Program-made: the position numbers and the translations under genes | Notes under the pieces: model-generated | The model's database searches: none | What the model saw: only the letters and a program-made list of their open reading frames with translations | What the model was told of the DNA's origin: nothing | Source of the DNA: Sporosarcina ureae | GTDB taxonomy: Bacteria; Bacillota; Bacilli; Bacillales_A; Planococcaceae | Assembly (NCBI RefSeq): GCF_002101375.1 | Contig: NZ_CP015207.1 | Coordinates: 3,178,001 to 3,242,000 of the forward strand | Length of the DNA: 64,000 bases | Direction of reading: 5' to 3' | Part shown: in pieces, positions 33,416-43,028 of the stretch | How positions within the stretch are numbered: the stretch's first letter is position 1 | Layout of the letters: each line of letters opens with the position of its first letter

Positions 33416-34897
33416 ATGATGAAAGAAGAACTATACGAAAACTTAGCTAGAAGAACAGACGGCGATATTTATATAGGTGTGGTAGGCCCTGTTCGAGTAG
33501 GGAAATCCACTTTTGTCAAACGAGTCATGGAGGAAGTCGTAATCCCCAACATGACGGATGCCAACGATCGGATACGCGCACAAGACGAACTTCCCCAAAG
33601 TTCACCAGGTCCCGTAATCATGACTGCAGAACCTAAATTCGTACCTGCCCAAGGCACAAGCGTTTCAATAGGGGATGGCGAGCTGGAATTCCAAATTCGC
33701 CTAGCAGACTGTGTAGGTTACGTCATCGACGGTGTCAAAGGATATGAGGACGAGGATGGACCGAAATACGTTCATACACCATGGCACAATGAGCCGATCC
33801 CGTTCCAGGAAGCGGCACGCATCGGAACAGACAAGGTTATTCGTGATCACTCCACTATAGGGATCTTGCTGACGACAGACGGCACGGTAAACAATATTTC
33901 ACGTGCAGCCGCTGAAGTGGCTGAGAAAGAAATTGTTTCGAAATTGCAAGAGATTGGTAAACCATTCGTCATTGTATTAAATTCTAAAATGCCTGCCCAT
34001 GAAAAAGCATTGGAACTGAAACAGCAATTACATGAAAAATATGGTGTTCCAGTAATTGCTATTAGTGCGGATCAGCTCAATGCAGCAGAGATCCAGCTCA
34101 TTCTTAAAGAAGCGTTGTATGAATTCCCTATCACGGACATTGAATTGCAACGTCCTGACTGGATGGAGGAGCTTGGAGATAGCCATAAGCTGAATGCACG
34201 TATCGATCAGCTAATCACAGATGGATTCCTTGGTGTCTCTAAGATTCGTAAAGTTCAGGAGATTGCGGAGCTATTGCAAGAAGAAGAATTTATTAGACAA
34301 GCGGAAGTGGTGGAAGTTGATGCAGGTAAAGGCCGCGCCATCGTGAAGATTGATATGGATGAGCAAGCCTTTGTTAATGTGTGTGAAGAGTTCATGGGAA
34401 CAGAAATGCGCTCAAAAAAAGATTGGCTAATCTTCATTCAAGAGGCAGTTAAAGCAAAAAAATCCTATGATATGTATGCGGAAGCAATTGATACAGCAAA
34501 AAAATCAGGTTATGGTGTAGCGTTGCCTTCCATTGAAGATTTTCAGCCAACTGCTCCTGAGTTGATTAAACAAGACACGTTTTATGGTGTGAAAATGAAA
34601 GCGAAAGCCCCTTCACTTCACATTATTCGAATCGACATGGAAGCGGAATTTGCTCCATTAATCGGCTCCGAATTCCATAGTCATCACTTGTTGAAAGAGT
34701 TGAAAAATGCGTATTTACATGATCGTGAAGCATTATGGGAAACCCAATTATTTGGTACACCATTGCATGAAGTCATGAAAGAAAGTATCCGATATAAGAC
34801 TGCCGCAGTTCCAGATCGAGCTAGAAAACGCTTGCGTGAAACAATTGAACAAATGGTTAATGATGGGAATAAAGGTATGATTACGTTTATTGTTTGA
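33416..34897 (+). CDS. spoIVA: Stage IV sporulation protein A, spore coat morphogenetic ATPase
   Basis: A 493-residue ATPase that polymerises on the forespore surface as the basement layer of the coat. The Walker A box is GPVRVGKST (about 24-32), Walker B region LADCVGY, and the C-terminal part ends IEQMVNDGNKGMITFIV like other SpoIVA proteins. ATG 33416 or 33419 follow AAAGGAGG. A sigma-E promoter is expected in the mother cell; I cannot place it with confidence. Confidence 0.97.
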   Translation: MMKEELYENLARRTDGDIYIGVVGPVRVGKSTFVKRVMEEVVIPNMTDANDRIRAQDELPQSSPGPVIMTAEPKFVPAQGTSVSIGDGELEFQIRLADCVGYVIDGVKGYEDEDGPKYVHTPWHNEPIPFQEAARIGTDKVIRDHSTIGILLTTDGTVNNISRAAAEVAEKEIVSKLQEIGKPFVIVLNSKMPAHEKALELKQQLHEKYGVPVIAISADQLNAAEIQLILKEALYEFPITDIELQRPDWMEELGDSHKLNARIDQLITDGFLGVSKIRKVQEIAELLQEEEFIRQAEVVEVDAGKGRAIVKIDMDEQAFVNVCEEFMGTEMRSKKDWLIFIQEAVKAKKSYDMYAEAIDTAKKSGYGVALPSIEDFQPTAPELIKQDTFYGVKMKAKAPSLHIIRIDMEAEFAPLIGSEFHSHHLLKELKNAYLHDREALWETQLFGTPLHEVMKESIRYKTAAVPDRARKRLRETIEQMVNDGNKGMITFIV

Positions 34898-34943
34898 GGT
34901 GAAAAATTAAGAAAACCACACAAAAAATGTAGTTTAAAATGAA

Positions 34944-34972
34944 GAAAGATCCGTCAAAAACGGGTCTTTTTT
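34944..34972 (+). terminator. Terminator of spoIVA
   Basis: AAAGATCCG and CGGGTCTTT pair (one G-T pair) around a 7-base loop, followed by TTT. Confidence 0.75.
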
Positions 34973-35114
34973 CTATGCTTTTCTATCAAAATCGCTTGAA
35001 ATGCCGTGAATAAAGGAAAAGCGCGATAATATTGTTGCACCGTAGTTTTTCTTATGTTACTCTTTTTACAGTGTTAACAGCAATAGCATCCCCCTTTGAG
35101 AGGAGGTGAACGGT

Positions 35115-35387
35115 GTGAATAAAACAGAATTAATTAACTCTGTGGCAGAAGCGGCAGGTCTAACAAAAAAAGACGCAACTAAAGCTGTTGAAGCTGTATT
35201 CGATACAATTCAATCGACTCTTGCTAACGGTGATAAAGTTCAATTGATTGGTTTCGGAAACTTCGAAGTACGCGAACGTGCTGCACGTAAAGGACGTAAC
35301 CCACAATCAGGCGAAGAAATCGAAATCGCTGCAAGTAAAGTTCCAGCTTTCAAAGCAGGTAAAGCACTTAAAGACGCAGTAAAATAA
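35115..35387 (+). CDS. hbs: DNA-binding protein HU (HBsu)
   Basis: A 90-residue histone-like protein that coats and bends the chromosome. The helical N-terminus [15 protein letters not shown] and the DNA-binding arm signature [19 protein letters not shown] are nearly the same as in B. subtilis. GTG 35115 is preceded by a strong AGGAGGTGA. The codon choice is that of a highly expressed gene. It lies between spoIVA and folE, as expected. Confidence 0.98.
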   Translation: MNKTELINSVAEAAGLTKKDATKAVEAVFDTIQSTLANGDKVQLIGFGNFEVRERAARKGRNPQSGEEIEIAASKVPAFKAGKALKDAVK

Positions 35388-35402
35388 TTTGAGATTTTAC
35401 AT

Positions 35403-35466
35403 AGGAGTCCGTCCAGCAAATCTGTTCATCAGATGGCCATGGATGGACTCCTTTCCGTTTTTTTAT
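35403..35466 (+). terminator. Terminator of hbs
   Basis: AGGAGTCCGTCCA (35403-35415) and TGGATGGACTCCT (35440-35452) pair; a second small hairpin ATCTG/CAGAT lies in the loop. A tract of seven T follows after TTCCG. Confidence 0.75.
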
Positions 35467-35565
35467 TGGTATACATAAGGAAGTACAAGTAACTATACGG
35501 AATGAATGGAATGTGCTAATATTTTGGGGAAATAGGTTTAGTTCCTACAAGGAGGACATGCTGTT

Positions 35566-36135
35566 ATGAAAGAGCAAGATATAAATAAATTAGAACAGGC
35601 AGTTACAATGATACTGGAAGCGATCGGTGAAGATCCGACTCGTGAAGGATTACTTGAGACGCCAAAACGTGTTGCTAAAATGTATCAAGAGGTATTTGAA
35701 GGTTTAAATAAAGACCCAAGAGAGTATTTTGATACAGTATTCCATGAGAATCATGATGAAGTGGTATTGGTGAAAGACATTCCTTTTTATTCCATGTGCG
35801 AACATCACTTAGTTCCGTTTTTCGGTGTAGCACACGTAGCATATATTCCGCGTAATGGAGTAGTTGCAGGTTTGAGCAAGTTGGCAAGAGCTGTTGAAAC
35901 AGCAGCACGTCGTCCACAATTGCAAGAACGCATTACATCCAGTGTGGCAGATGCCATGATGGAAAAGTTGAATCCCCATGGTGTCTATATCATTATCGAA
36001 GCTGAACATATGTGTATGACGATGAGAGGAATTAAGAAGCCAGGAGCTAAAACCATCACGACTGTAGCTAGAGGAATCTATGAACATGATGATGTGAAAC
36101 GTGCTGAAATTTTATCTCTCATTAGAACGCACTAA
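35566..36135 (+). CDS. folE: GTP cyclohydrolase I (MtrA)
   Basis: A 189-residue enzyme for the first step of folate synthesis, GTP to dihydroneopterin triphosphate. Zinc and active-site motifs [12 protein letters not shown] and [12 protein letters not shown] are intact. ATG follows AAGGAGGAC. In B. subtilis the gene is called mtrA and is cotranscribed with mtrB, which follows here by 65 bases. Confidence 0.97.
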   Translation: MKEQDINKLEQAVTMILEAIGEDPTREGLLETPKRVAKMYQEVFEGLNKDPREYFDTVFHENHDEVVLVKDIPFYSMCEHHLVPFFGVAHVAYIPRNGVVAGLSKLARAVETAARRPQLQERITSSVADAMMEKLNPHGVYIIIEAEHMCMTMRGIKKPGAKTITTVARGIYEHDDVKRAEILSLIRTH

Positions 36136-36200
36136 GGTCTTTGCCGAGCGCTTGCTGTATATGCTATCATTAGAATTATATATAGACTGGAGATGCGAAA

Positions 36201-36422
36201 ATGACACAACCAGATTATCTAATTATCAAAGCGAAAAAAGATGGAGTGAATGTTATTGGGCTCACGAGAGGCAATGACACCAAGTTTCACCATACCGAAA
36301 AGCTGGATAGAGGAGAAGTCATGATCGCGCAGTTTACCGAGCATACCTCCGCTATTAAGATTCGGGGAGAAGCTGAAATTCATACAGCTCACGGCGTAAT
36401 TGCCAGTGAAGAAAAAGAATGA
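36201..36422 (+). CDS. mtrB: trp RNA-binding attenuation protein (TRAP)
   Basis: A 73-residue subunit of the 11-membered TRAP ring. Bound to tryptophan, it wraps GAG/UAG repeats in leader RNAs to stop trp expression. The core [25 protein letters not shown] and [15 protein letters not shown] are almost identical to B. subtilis, including the RNA-contact Lys and Arg (KIRGE). ATG 36201 lies after CTGGAGA. No trp gene is found in the window. Confidence 0.97.
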   Translation: MTQPDYLIIKAKKDGVNVIGLTRGNDTKFHHTEKLDRGEVMIAQFTEHTSAIKIRGEAEIHTAHGVIASEEKE

Positions 36423-36451
36423 CCGTATCCTTACGGGAATGGAGCTTACTG

Positions 36452-37165
36452 ATGGAAACAAAAGGATTCACTGACCAAGTCGACAATTATATACACCATT
36501 TGCGACGCGCTATTTATCAGCCAGTGGTCGAACGAGATGCTGGGCATGCTTCGATTGACAGGCGAAAAGCTTCGTTGCTCCTATTGCCTATGCTTAACGG
36601 AGAGCAGTGGACAGATGAAATGCAAACCGCCGCGTTGGCGATTGGTGCCATCCATACGGCTTTTGACGTCCATGATCAAATCGATGTCGTGGATGCTTCT
36701 TCCAAAGAACAGCAATTGATGGTCCTTGCAGGCGATCACTTCAGCGGTATCCACTACAAGCTATTGGCGTCAATTCCAAACTTCCATCTCATTCGTTCTT
36801 TGTCATTGGCAATCGGCAGAGTTAATGAATGCAAGACGACATTGTTTCAAGCACCACCGCCTACTCTTGAAGAGCGGTTGCAGTTGATTGCTGAAGTGGA
36901 AAGCGCATGTATTGTGAAATTCTTCGAGGCATTCGGCTTTAGTCGTTACACACATATCGTAGAAACAGTCTTTCCACTCGTTTGGTTGCTCGACAGCACA
37001 CAGCATGACTTGAATCGGATGAAATTTCCGCATCTAGTGCCGAGTACGAATGATACACAAGAGTGGATCGATCAATTACAACTACAGCTGAACAACAGAT
37101 TAAATAACAGCTTTTATTTACATACTGAAGTACTAGAAGAGTTGCAGAAAATGACGAATCAATGA
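36452..37165 (+). CDS. hepS: Heptaprenyl diphosphate synthase component I
   Basis: A 237-residue small subunit of heptaprenyl diphosphate synthase, which makes the menaquinone-7 side chain with HepT. The conserved part AFDVHDQIDVVDAS...QQLMVLAGDHFSGIHYKLLA (about 60-100) is clear; it has no catalytic Asp-rich motif, as normal for this subunit. ATG 36452 has GGAG 7 bases upstream; an in-frame ATG at 36419 overlaps mtrB and would add 11 residues. Confidence 0.88.
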   Translation: METKGFTDQVDNYIHHLRRAIYQPVVERDAGHASIDRRKASLLLLPMLNGEQWTDEMQTAALAIGAIHTAFDVHDQIDVVDASSKEQQLMVLAGDHFSGIHYKLLASIPNFHLIRSLSLAIGRVNECKTTLFQAPPPTLEERLQLIAEVESACIVKFFEAFGFSRYTHIVETVFPLVWLLDSTQHDLNRMKFPHLVPSTNDTQEWIDQLQLQLNNRLNNSFYLHTEVLEELQKMTNQ

Positions 37166-37201
37166 GAAAGTAAACTGAAGTGAAGAAAGAAGGGACGAAC
37201 T

Positions 37202-37897
37202 GTGGCGGTCTCAAAAGAAGAAAAAGTTCATAATGTCTTTGAAAAAATTTCGACAGACTATGATAAAATGAATTCCGTGATCAGTTTCAATCAACATATT
37301 AAATGGCGGAATGATATCATGGCACGCATGAACGTACAGCCTGGTGCTAAAGCGCTTGACGTTTGCTGTGGTACTGCAGACTGGACTGTCGCATTGGCTC
37401 AAGCTATAGGCCCTACTGGCGAAGTTGTCGGTTTAGACTTCAGTGCCAACATGCTGGATTCGGGCAGAGATAAAGTAGCCCCTTACCCGAACCTTACGTT
37501 AGTTCAAGGTAACGCCATGTCACTTCCTTATCCGGACAATTCATTTGATTATGTAACGATCGGGTTTGGTCTTCGCAATGTTCCCGATTACTTGACTGTA
37601 TTAAAAGAAATGCGACGCGTGTTGAAGCCGGGTGGAATGGCAGTGTGTTTAGAAACATCTCAACCTAAAATTCCTGTATACCGTCAAGGGTTTCGCTTTT
37701 ATTTCAAATATATTATGCCAGTATTCGGTAAGCTTTTCGCAAAGAGCTATAAAGAATATTCTTGGCTTCAAGAATCAGCAAATGATTTCCCAGGCATGAA
37801 AGAGCTAGCACAGCTTTTCGTCGATGCAGGATATCAAGAGGTTTCGTACAAGTCTTACAGTGGCGGTGCGGCGGCAGGCCATATCGCTTATAAATAA
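37202..37897 (+). CDS. menG: Demethylmenaquinone methyltransferase
   Basis: A 231-residue SAM-dependent methyltransferase (UbiE/MenG), the last step of menaquinone synthesis. SAM motif [15 protein letters not shown] (about 49-63), the family motifs [16 protein letters not shown] and RVLKPGG are intact. GTG 37202 follows AGAAAGAAGGGA. It is flanked by the two subunits of the side-chain synthase, giving the hepS-menG-hepT unit. Confidence 0.97.
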   Translation: MAVSKEEKVHNVFEKISTDYDKMNSVISFNQHIKWRNDIMARMNVQPGAKALDVCCGTADWTVALAQAIGPTGEVVGLDFSANMLDSGRDKVAPYPNLTLVQGNAMSLPYPDNSFDYVTIGFGLRNVPDYLTVLKEMRRVLKPGGMAVCLETSQPKIPVYRQGFRFYFKYIMPVFGKLFAKSYKEYSWLQESANDFPGMKELAQLFVDAGYQEVSYKSYSGGAAAGHIAYK

Positions 37898-37917
37898 TGA
37901 ATACACGGGAGAAGGTA

Positions 37918-38898
37918 ATGGGGTTGGAAAAAATTAAGTTGATGTCGCTTTATACGGATTTCCGCAAAGATATGTCCTATATTGAAAAAGAGCTTGAGCG
38001 TTCCGTGCAATCCTCTTCTCCCATTGTTCGTCAAGCTTCCTTGCATTTATTGAAAGCCGGTGGAAAAAGGATTCGGCCCATTTTCGTTATAATGGCTGCT
38101 CAATTTGGAGCTTATTCGCTGGAAAGCGCTGCGAAAATTGCAGTGTCCCTTGAATTAATCCACATGGCATCTCTCGTCCATGATGACGTAATTGATGATT
38201 CTGATATGCGACGCGGTTTAGAAACCGTTAAAGCGAAGTGGAACAACCGGGTGGCAATGTATGCAGGTGACTTCATCTTTTCACGAGCGTTGACATCTAT
38301 CGGTACTATCGAGAAAGCACCTGTTCATCAGATTCTCGCTGAAACGATGCTCGAGATATGCAAAGGGGAAATTATCCAGATTGATTTCCAACAACAAACC
38401 GATCAACATTTTCGCGACTATTTGAAACGTATTAAGCGAAAGACTGCTTTACTGCTATCTTCTAGTTGTGAACTCGGCGCACTCAGTGCAGATGCAGATG
38501 CTCAAACTGTACAGAAACTAAAGAGATATGGGTATTTCACTGGAATGGCATTTCAAATCGTCGATGATATTTTGGATATCACTTCAACAGATGCAGAACT
38601 TGGGAAACCTGCAGGAAGCGACTTATTAAATGGTCATATTACATTGCCTGTTTTATACATAAAAGATGATGAACAATTCAAGCCCTATATGGAACGTGCT
38701 TTTACTGGACAGATGGAAGAGTCGGATAGACAATCGATGCTTCGCTATATTCGACAGAGTGGTGCGATTGAAAAAGCACAGCATGTAAGTGATCTCTACT
38801 TATCCAAAGCGCTAAAAGAATTGGAAAGTTTGCCGAATGGTAAGTCGAAGAAAGCACTGACTCAAATTGCTGATTTTATCGGTCAACGAAAATATTGA
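37918..38898 (+). CDS. hepT: Heptaprenyl diphosphate synthase component II
   Basis: A 326-residue catalytic subunit of heptaprenyl diphosphate synthase. The Asp-rich motifs VHDDVIDD (about 91-98) and VDDILD (about 218-223) bind magnesium pyrophosphate. KAGGKRIRP is the conserved substrate motif. Start choice is uncertain: ATG 37897 overlaps menG, ATG 37918 or TTG 37924 lie just after GGGAGAAGG. Confidence 0.93.
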   Translation: MGLEKIKLMSLYTDFRKDMSYIEKELERSVQSSSPIVRQASLHLLKAGGKRIRPIFVIMAAQFGAYSLESAAKIAVSLELIHMASLVHDDVIDDSDMRRGLETVKAKWNNRVAMYAGDFIFSRALTSIGTIEKAPVHQILAETMLEICKGEIIQIDFQQQTDQHFRDYLKRIKRKTALLLSSSCELGALSADADAQTVQKLKRYGYFTGMAFQIVDDILDITSTDAELGKPAGSDLLNGHITLPVLYIKDDEQFKPYMERAFTGQMEESDRQSMLRYIRQSGAIEKAQHVSDLYLSKALKELESLPNGKSKKALTQIADFIGQRKY

Positions 38899-38914
38899 CG
38901 AAGTTTGTTAATAG

Positions 38915-38943
38915 TTGAAAGAAAAAGGCGTCAATGTTACGAT
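38915..38943 (+). promoter_or_regulatory. Sigma-A promoter of ndk
   Basis: TTGAAA (38915-38920) and TACGAT (38938-38943) are 17 bases apart and 46 bases before the start codon. Confidence 0.6.
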
Positions 38944-38988
38944 TTAAAAGGGATAATCCCTATAGAAGATTGAAGGAGTGTTTTAGAG

Positions 38989-39435
38989 ATGGAAAGAACA
39001 TTTTTAATGGTAAAGCCTGACGGCGTACAACGTAACCTTGTAGGTGAAATCGTTGGTCGTTTCGAAGACAAAGGATATCAATTAGTTGGCGGGAAATTGA
39101 TGAACATTTCTCAAGAACTTGCTGAACAACATTACGGAGAGCATAAAGAACGTCCATTCTTCGGAGAACTTGTTGACTTCATTACTTCCGGACCAGTTTT
39201 CGCAATGGTATGGGAAGGCGAGAACGTAATCTCTACTGCTCGCTTAATGATGGGTGCAACGAATCCAAAAGAATCAGCTCCCGGAACTATTCGTGGAGAT
39301 TTTGCTGTAACAGTAGGCAAGAATATTATTCATGGTTCAGACTCAACTGAGTCAGCAAGCCGCGAGATTAACTTATTCTTTAAAGAAGAAGAGCTTGTGA
39401 CTTATGACAAAACAGTGAACAACTGGATTAATTAA
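38989..39435 (+). CDS. ndk: Nucleoside diphosphate kinase
   Basis: A 148-residue enzyme that balances nucleoside triphosphates by a phospho-histidine step. The N-terminal [15 protein letters not shown] and active site [12 protein letters not shown] (His about 115) are intact. ATG 38989 follows GAAGGAGTG. It has its own promoter and terminator, and strongly used codons. It lies between hepT and cheR, as in B. subtilis. Confidence 0.97.
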   Translation: MERTFLMVKPDGVQRNLVGEIVGRFEDKGYQLVGGKLMNISQELAEQHYGEHKERPFFGELVDFITSGPVFAMVWEGENVISTARLMMGATNPKESAPGTIRGDFAVTVGKNIIHGSDSTESASREINLFFKEEELVTYDKTVNNWIN

Positions 39436-39443
39436 TCGCCAAG

Positions 39444-39476
39444 AACAGCCGAGCGAATTTCGCATGGCTGTTTTTC
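39444..39476 (+). terminator. Terminator of ndk
   Basis: AACAGCC-GAGCGAA and CGCATGGCTGTT pair with small internal mismatch, then TTTT. Confidence 0.75.
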
Positions 39477-39502
39477 TTATACATACGACATACATTTTCC
39501 GT

Positions 39503-39508
39503 TATAAT
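39503..39508 (+). promoter_or_regulatory. -10 box of the cheR/aro promoter
   Basis: A perfect TATAAT sits 43 bases before cheR; the -35 region is weak. Confidence 0.45.
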
Positions 39509-39550
39509 AAGAACGTACATAAGAAAGCAACGGCAACAGGGGGTTGTTAA

Positions 39551-40324
39551 ATGTCTGATTATTTGGTGTTAATTCAAGGGGTCAAGAAGAAAACTGGGAT
39601 CGATTTGTCTTTGTATAAAGAAGCCCAGATGAAGAGGAGACTCACTTCTCTGTATGAAAAGAAAGGCTTTCGTAATTTTAAAGAGTATTCTCTAGCCATT
39701 CAAACGGACAAGGACTTGCTGGAAGAATTCTTGGACCGCATGACGATTAATGTGTCAGAATTTTACCGCAACGCCGTACGTTGGAACGTCTTAGAGAAGA
39801 AAATTTTACCTCAATTATTGGAGAAAAATAAACGATTGAAAATTTGGAGCGCAGCTTGTTCTACCGGCGAAGAGCCTTATTCACTTGCAATGGTTCTATC
39901 ATCCTACCTTCCATTGCGTGATATTTCCATTTATGCAACGGATCTAGATATGGGCGTATTGAATCGTGCCAAAGTTGGCCTTTACAATGATCGTGCATTA
40001 AAAGAAGTGCCAAAGCCAATCGTAGATAAATTCTTCATAAAAGAAGGTGCTTCTTATCAAGTAGTAGAAGATATCAAAAAGACAGTTACATTCAAACAGC
40101 AAAATTTGCTGGAAGATCGTTATGATACGAACTACGATTTGATCGTCTGCCGTAATGTGATGATCTACTTTACGGAAGAAGCAAAAGATCAGATTTACAC
40201 CAACTTCTCCAAAGCACTTAAACCAGGTGGTATTTTATTCGTTGGAAGCACGGAACAAATATTCAATCCTGAAAAATACAACTTTGAATCAGTAGATACA
40301 TTCTTTTATAGAAAAAAACAATAA
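39551..40324 (+). CDS. cheR: Chemotaxis protein methyltransferase CheR
   Basis: A 257-residue SAM-dependent enzyme that methylates glutamates of chemoreceptors. An N-terminal helical domain (about 1-75) precedes the methyltransferase domain, with [17 protein letters not shown] (about 98-114) and [13 protein letters not shown]. It lies at the head of the aro genes, as in B. subtilis, far from other che genes. Its presence, with YpfA, indicates a motile organism. Confidence 0.96.
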   Translation: MSDYLVLIQGVKKKTGIDLSLYKEAQMKRRLTSLYEKKGFRNFKEYSLAIQTDKDLLEEFLDRMTINVSEFYRNAVRWNVLEKKILPQLLEKNKRLKIWSAACSTGEEPYSLAMVLSSYLPLRDISIYATDLDMGVLNRAKVGLYNDRALKEVPKPIVDKFFIKEGASYQVVEDIKKTVTFKQQNLLEDRYDTNYDLIVCRNVMIYFTEEAKDQIYTNFSKALKPGGILFVGSTEQIFNPEKYNFESVDTFFYRKKQ

Positions 40325-40347
40325 ACCACGTTACGGAGGAATGGAAT

Positions 40348-41529
40348 ATGCGCTTTATTACAGCTGGAGAATCCCATGGTCCACAGCTTACTGCCATCAT
40401 TGAAGGATTACCTGCACAGATGGAACTAACTGCTGAGATGATTAATAAAGAATTGAAGAGAAGACAAGGTGGACACGGTAGAGGTCGCAGGATGCAAATA
40501 GAGAAGGATCGTGTAGAAATCTCATCAGGTGTACGTCATGGTAAAACAATAGGCTCGCCAGTAACGCTGACGGTTGTTAACGATGATTGGAAACATTGGA
40601 CAGGCATCATGGGCGTAGAACCACTTCCTGAAGACATGAATCCTGAAGACGTGAAGCGTCAAATCACTCGTCCCCGTCCTGGACATGCAGATCTAGTCGG
40701 CGGCATGAAATATGGCCACCGTGACTTGCGAAATGTTTTGGAGCGTTCATCAGCACGTGAGACGACGATGCGTGTAGCAATCGGAGCGGTAGCAAAACAA
40801 TTCTTGCGTCAGCTTGGGATTGAAACTGTAGCACATGTTACGGAAATTGGTGGCATCGAAACAGATCCTGCTGCTTACGCTGATCTTTCCATAGAAGAAC
40901 TGCGCGCCATCGTAGAAGAGGATGCAGTATATTGTGCGGATAAAGAGGCATCTGTCAAAATGACGGAAGCTATAGATGATATTAAAAAGCGTGGTGATAC
41001 ACTGGGGGGCGTAGTGGAAGTCATCATTGAAGGATGTCCTCCGGGAATTGGTAGTTACGTGCAATTCGATCGCAAAATGGATGGCAAGCTTGCAGGGGCT
41101 ATGATGAGCATCAATGCTTTTAAGGGTGTTGAAATCGGCTTAGGGTTTGATATGGCAAAAATGCCAGGCAGTGAAGTTCACGATGAAATAAGCTGGAATA
41201 AAGAGCTAGGATATTACCGGAAATCCAATCGTTTAGGTGGACTTGAAGGCGGAATGACGACAGGTATGCCGATCATAGTTCGCGGTGTCATGAAACCAAT
41301 TCCGACGCTTTATAAGCCACTAGAGAGTGTAGATATCGATACAAAGGAATCCTTCGTTGCCACAATTGAGCGTTCTGATCCTTGTGCGGTTCCCGCTGCA
41401 TCTGTTGTAGCTGAACATGTCATCGCAACAGAGATGGCTAAAGCGATTATGGAAGAATTCCGTTCGGATACAATGGAAGGTTTACAGAAGGATATTGAAC
41501 AATATAGACAATATGTAAAGGAGTTTTAA
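40348..41529 (+). CDS. aroC: Chorismate synthase
   Basis: A 393-residue FMN-dependent enzyme (AroF in B. subtilis naming) that makes chorismate from EPSP. The signatures GESHGPQL (near residue 7) and [18 protein letters not shown], and [10 protein letters not shown] are present, with RSSARETT and the C-terminal [17 protein letters not shown] 40348 follows CGGAGGAA. It opens the aro supra-operon; aroB starts 1 base after its stop. Confidence 0.97.
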   Translation: MRFITAGESHGPQLTAIIEGLPAQMELTAEMINKELKRRQGGHGRGRRMQIEKDRVEISSGVRHGKTIGSPVTLTVVNDDWKHWTGIMGVEPLPEDMNPEDVKRQITRPRPGHADLVGGMKYGHRDLRNVLERSSARETTMRVAIGAVAKQFLRQLGIETVAHVTEIGGIETDPAAYADLSIEELRAIVEEDAVYCADKEASVKMTEAIDDIKKRGDTLGGVVEVIIEGCPPGIGSYVQFDRKMDGKLAGAMMSINAFKGVEIGLGFDMAKMPGSEVHDEISWNKELGYYRKSNRLGGLEGGMTTGMPIIVRGVMKPIPTLYKPLESVDIDTKESFVATIERSDPCAVPAASVVAEHVIATEMAKAIMEEFRSDTMEGLQKDIEQYRQYVKEF

Positions 41530-41530
41530 G

Positions 41531-42637
41531 ATGGAGAAGTTAACTGTTTCCGTCCGGGATCACCAATACGATGTCTATGTAGGTTCGAACACCTATGAAT
41601 TACTTCAGACTGAGTATGCAGAATTGCTGAGTACGACAGATAAAATCGGGATTATTGCCGATGCGCGCGTGGCAGAATTACATCTCCCTTTATTGCAAGA
41701 AACTTTACTACGTTCTGGTCACGAAGTATCGGTGAAAATCGTCCCTGGCGGCGAGAAGTGTAAAATGCCAGAAGTATACGTAGATTGTCAGTCTTTCTTA
41801 CTGACGGAAGGTTTTACGCGAAATTCACTCTTGATCGCATTTGGCGGAGGAGCGTGTGGGGATTTAACAGGTTTTGTGGCAGCTACGTTTATGCGTGGTA
41901 TTCGCTTCATCCAATGTCCGACCACTGTACTTGCACATGATAGTGCAGTCGGTGGTAAAACAGCCATCAATATGCCGGAAGGGAAAAATATGGTAGGATC
42001 TTTCCATCAACCTTCAGCTGTATTGTTTGATACGGATGTATTCAATACGTTGCCTGCATCAGAAATGCGTTCAGGCTTGGCAGAATTGGTCAAGCATGCC
42101 TTTATTTCTGATCCATTATGGACAGAGCAGTTACTGGAAAAAGAACAGTTTTCTACACCTTCTATAGAATGGCTTGAGAAGGAATTACTTCAAGGGATCA
42201 AGGTAAAAGCAGATATCGTTAGAGAAGACGAGTTTGAGAATTCCACGCGCAAGTTTCTGAATTTCGGTCATACATTTGGACATGCAGTGGAAGCGGCTTC
42301 TGGATTTGGCAGCCTCAGTCATGGGGAGTGTGTCATGATTGGTATGGGTTACGCCTTCTTGCTAAGTGAGAAATACGGTAATATCCCTGAAGGATTCACG
42401 AATCGCTATCTTCATTTTGCTAACAAGAACGACTATACCTTTAAGCCGGTATTCTCTTATAGTTTCGAAGAGTTATTATCCTATATGCAGAAGGATAAAA
42501 AAGCTTCATTCGGCAAGATGAATTTTGTTTTATTACAAAAAATCGGTGAACCTTTTGTGAAAGAAATTAGTTCAGAAGAATGTCGAACGGCATTTGAGGA
42601 ATTCAAAGAAAAGTTGGAAAGTGAGGGAATCGTATGA
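41531..42637 (+). CDS. aroB: 3-dehydroquinate synthase
   Basis: A 368-residue NAD- and metal-dependent enzyme, second shikimate-pathway step. NAD-binding GGGACGDLTGFVA (about 97-109) and metal-ligand motifs GLAELVKHA, FGHTFGHA and HGECV are intact. ATG 41531 follows AAAGGAG within the end of aroC. It overlaps aroH by 4 bases. Confidence 0.96.
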   Translation: MEKLTVSVRDHQYDVYVGSNTYELLQTEYAELLSTTDKIGIIADARVAELHLPLLQETLLRSGHEVSVKIVPGGEKCKMPEVYVDCQSFLLTEGFTRNSLLIAFGGGACGDLTGFVAATFMRGIRFIQCPTTVLAHDSAVGGKTAINMPEGKNMVGSFHQPSAVLFDTDVFNTLPASEMRSGLAELVKHAFISDPLWTEQLLEKEQFSTPSIEWLEKELLQGIKVKADIVREDEFENSTRKFLNFGHTFGHAVEAASGFGSLSHGECVMIGMGYAFLLSEKYGNIPEGFTNRYLHFANKNDYTFKPVFSYSFEELLSYMQKDKKASFGKMNFVLLQKIGEPFVKEISSEECRTAFEEFKEKLESEGIV

Positions 42638-42999
42638 GTGTTAGAGGAATTAGAGGCGCGACTACAGTAGAAAATGATGACGCGGAAGAAGTGTTGCTGG
42701 CGACAGAATCACTTGTACTCGAAATGGCAGAAGCGAATCAATTCAAACCCGAAGATATCGGTTCTGTAATTGTTTCAACTACGGTAGATGTCAAAGCGGC
42801 ATTTCCCGCAAAAGCAATCCGCTCAATTAAAGGGTGGACGTATGTCCCCGTCATGTGTACACATGAAATCGATGTACCTGGCTCGATGCGTAAGTGTATA
42901 CGGGTCATGATGAACGTCAACACTTCTAAGAAACAAGAGGAAATACAACATATCTATCAAAATAACGCAGTTCAATTACGACCCGATTTACAAAAATAA
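42634..42999 (+). CDS. aroH: Chorismate mutase AroH
   Basis: A 121-residue monofunctional chorismate mutase of the trimeric AroH fold, which turns chorismate into prephenate. RGIRGATTVENDD with the active-site Arg7 and the C-terminal VPGSMRKCIRVMM are close to B. subtilis AroH. ATG overlaps the aroB stop. In B. subtilis trpEDCFBA follow it; here hisC comes next. Confidence 0.96.
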   Translation: MSVRGIRGATTVENDDAEEVLLATESLVLEMAEANQFKPEDIGSVIVSTTVDVKAAFPAKAIRSIKGWTYVPVMCTHEIDVPGSMRKCIRVMMNVNTSKKQEEIQHIYQNNAVQLRPDLQK

Positions 43000-43028
43000 C
43001 TCAACGAAAGTAAAGGAGGAGCCATCCA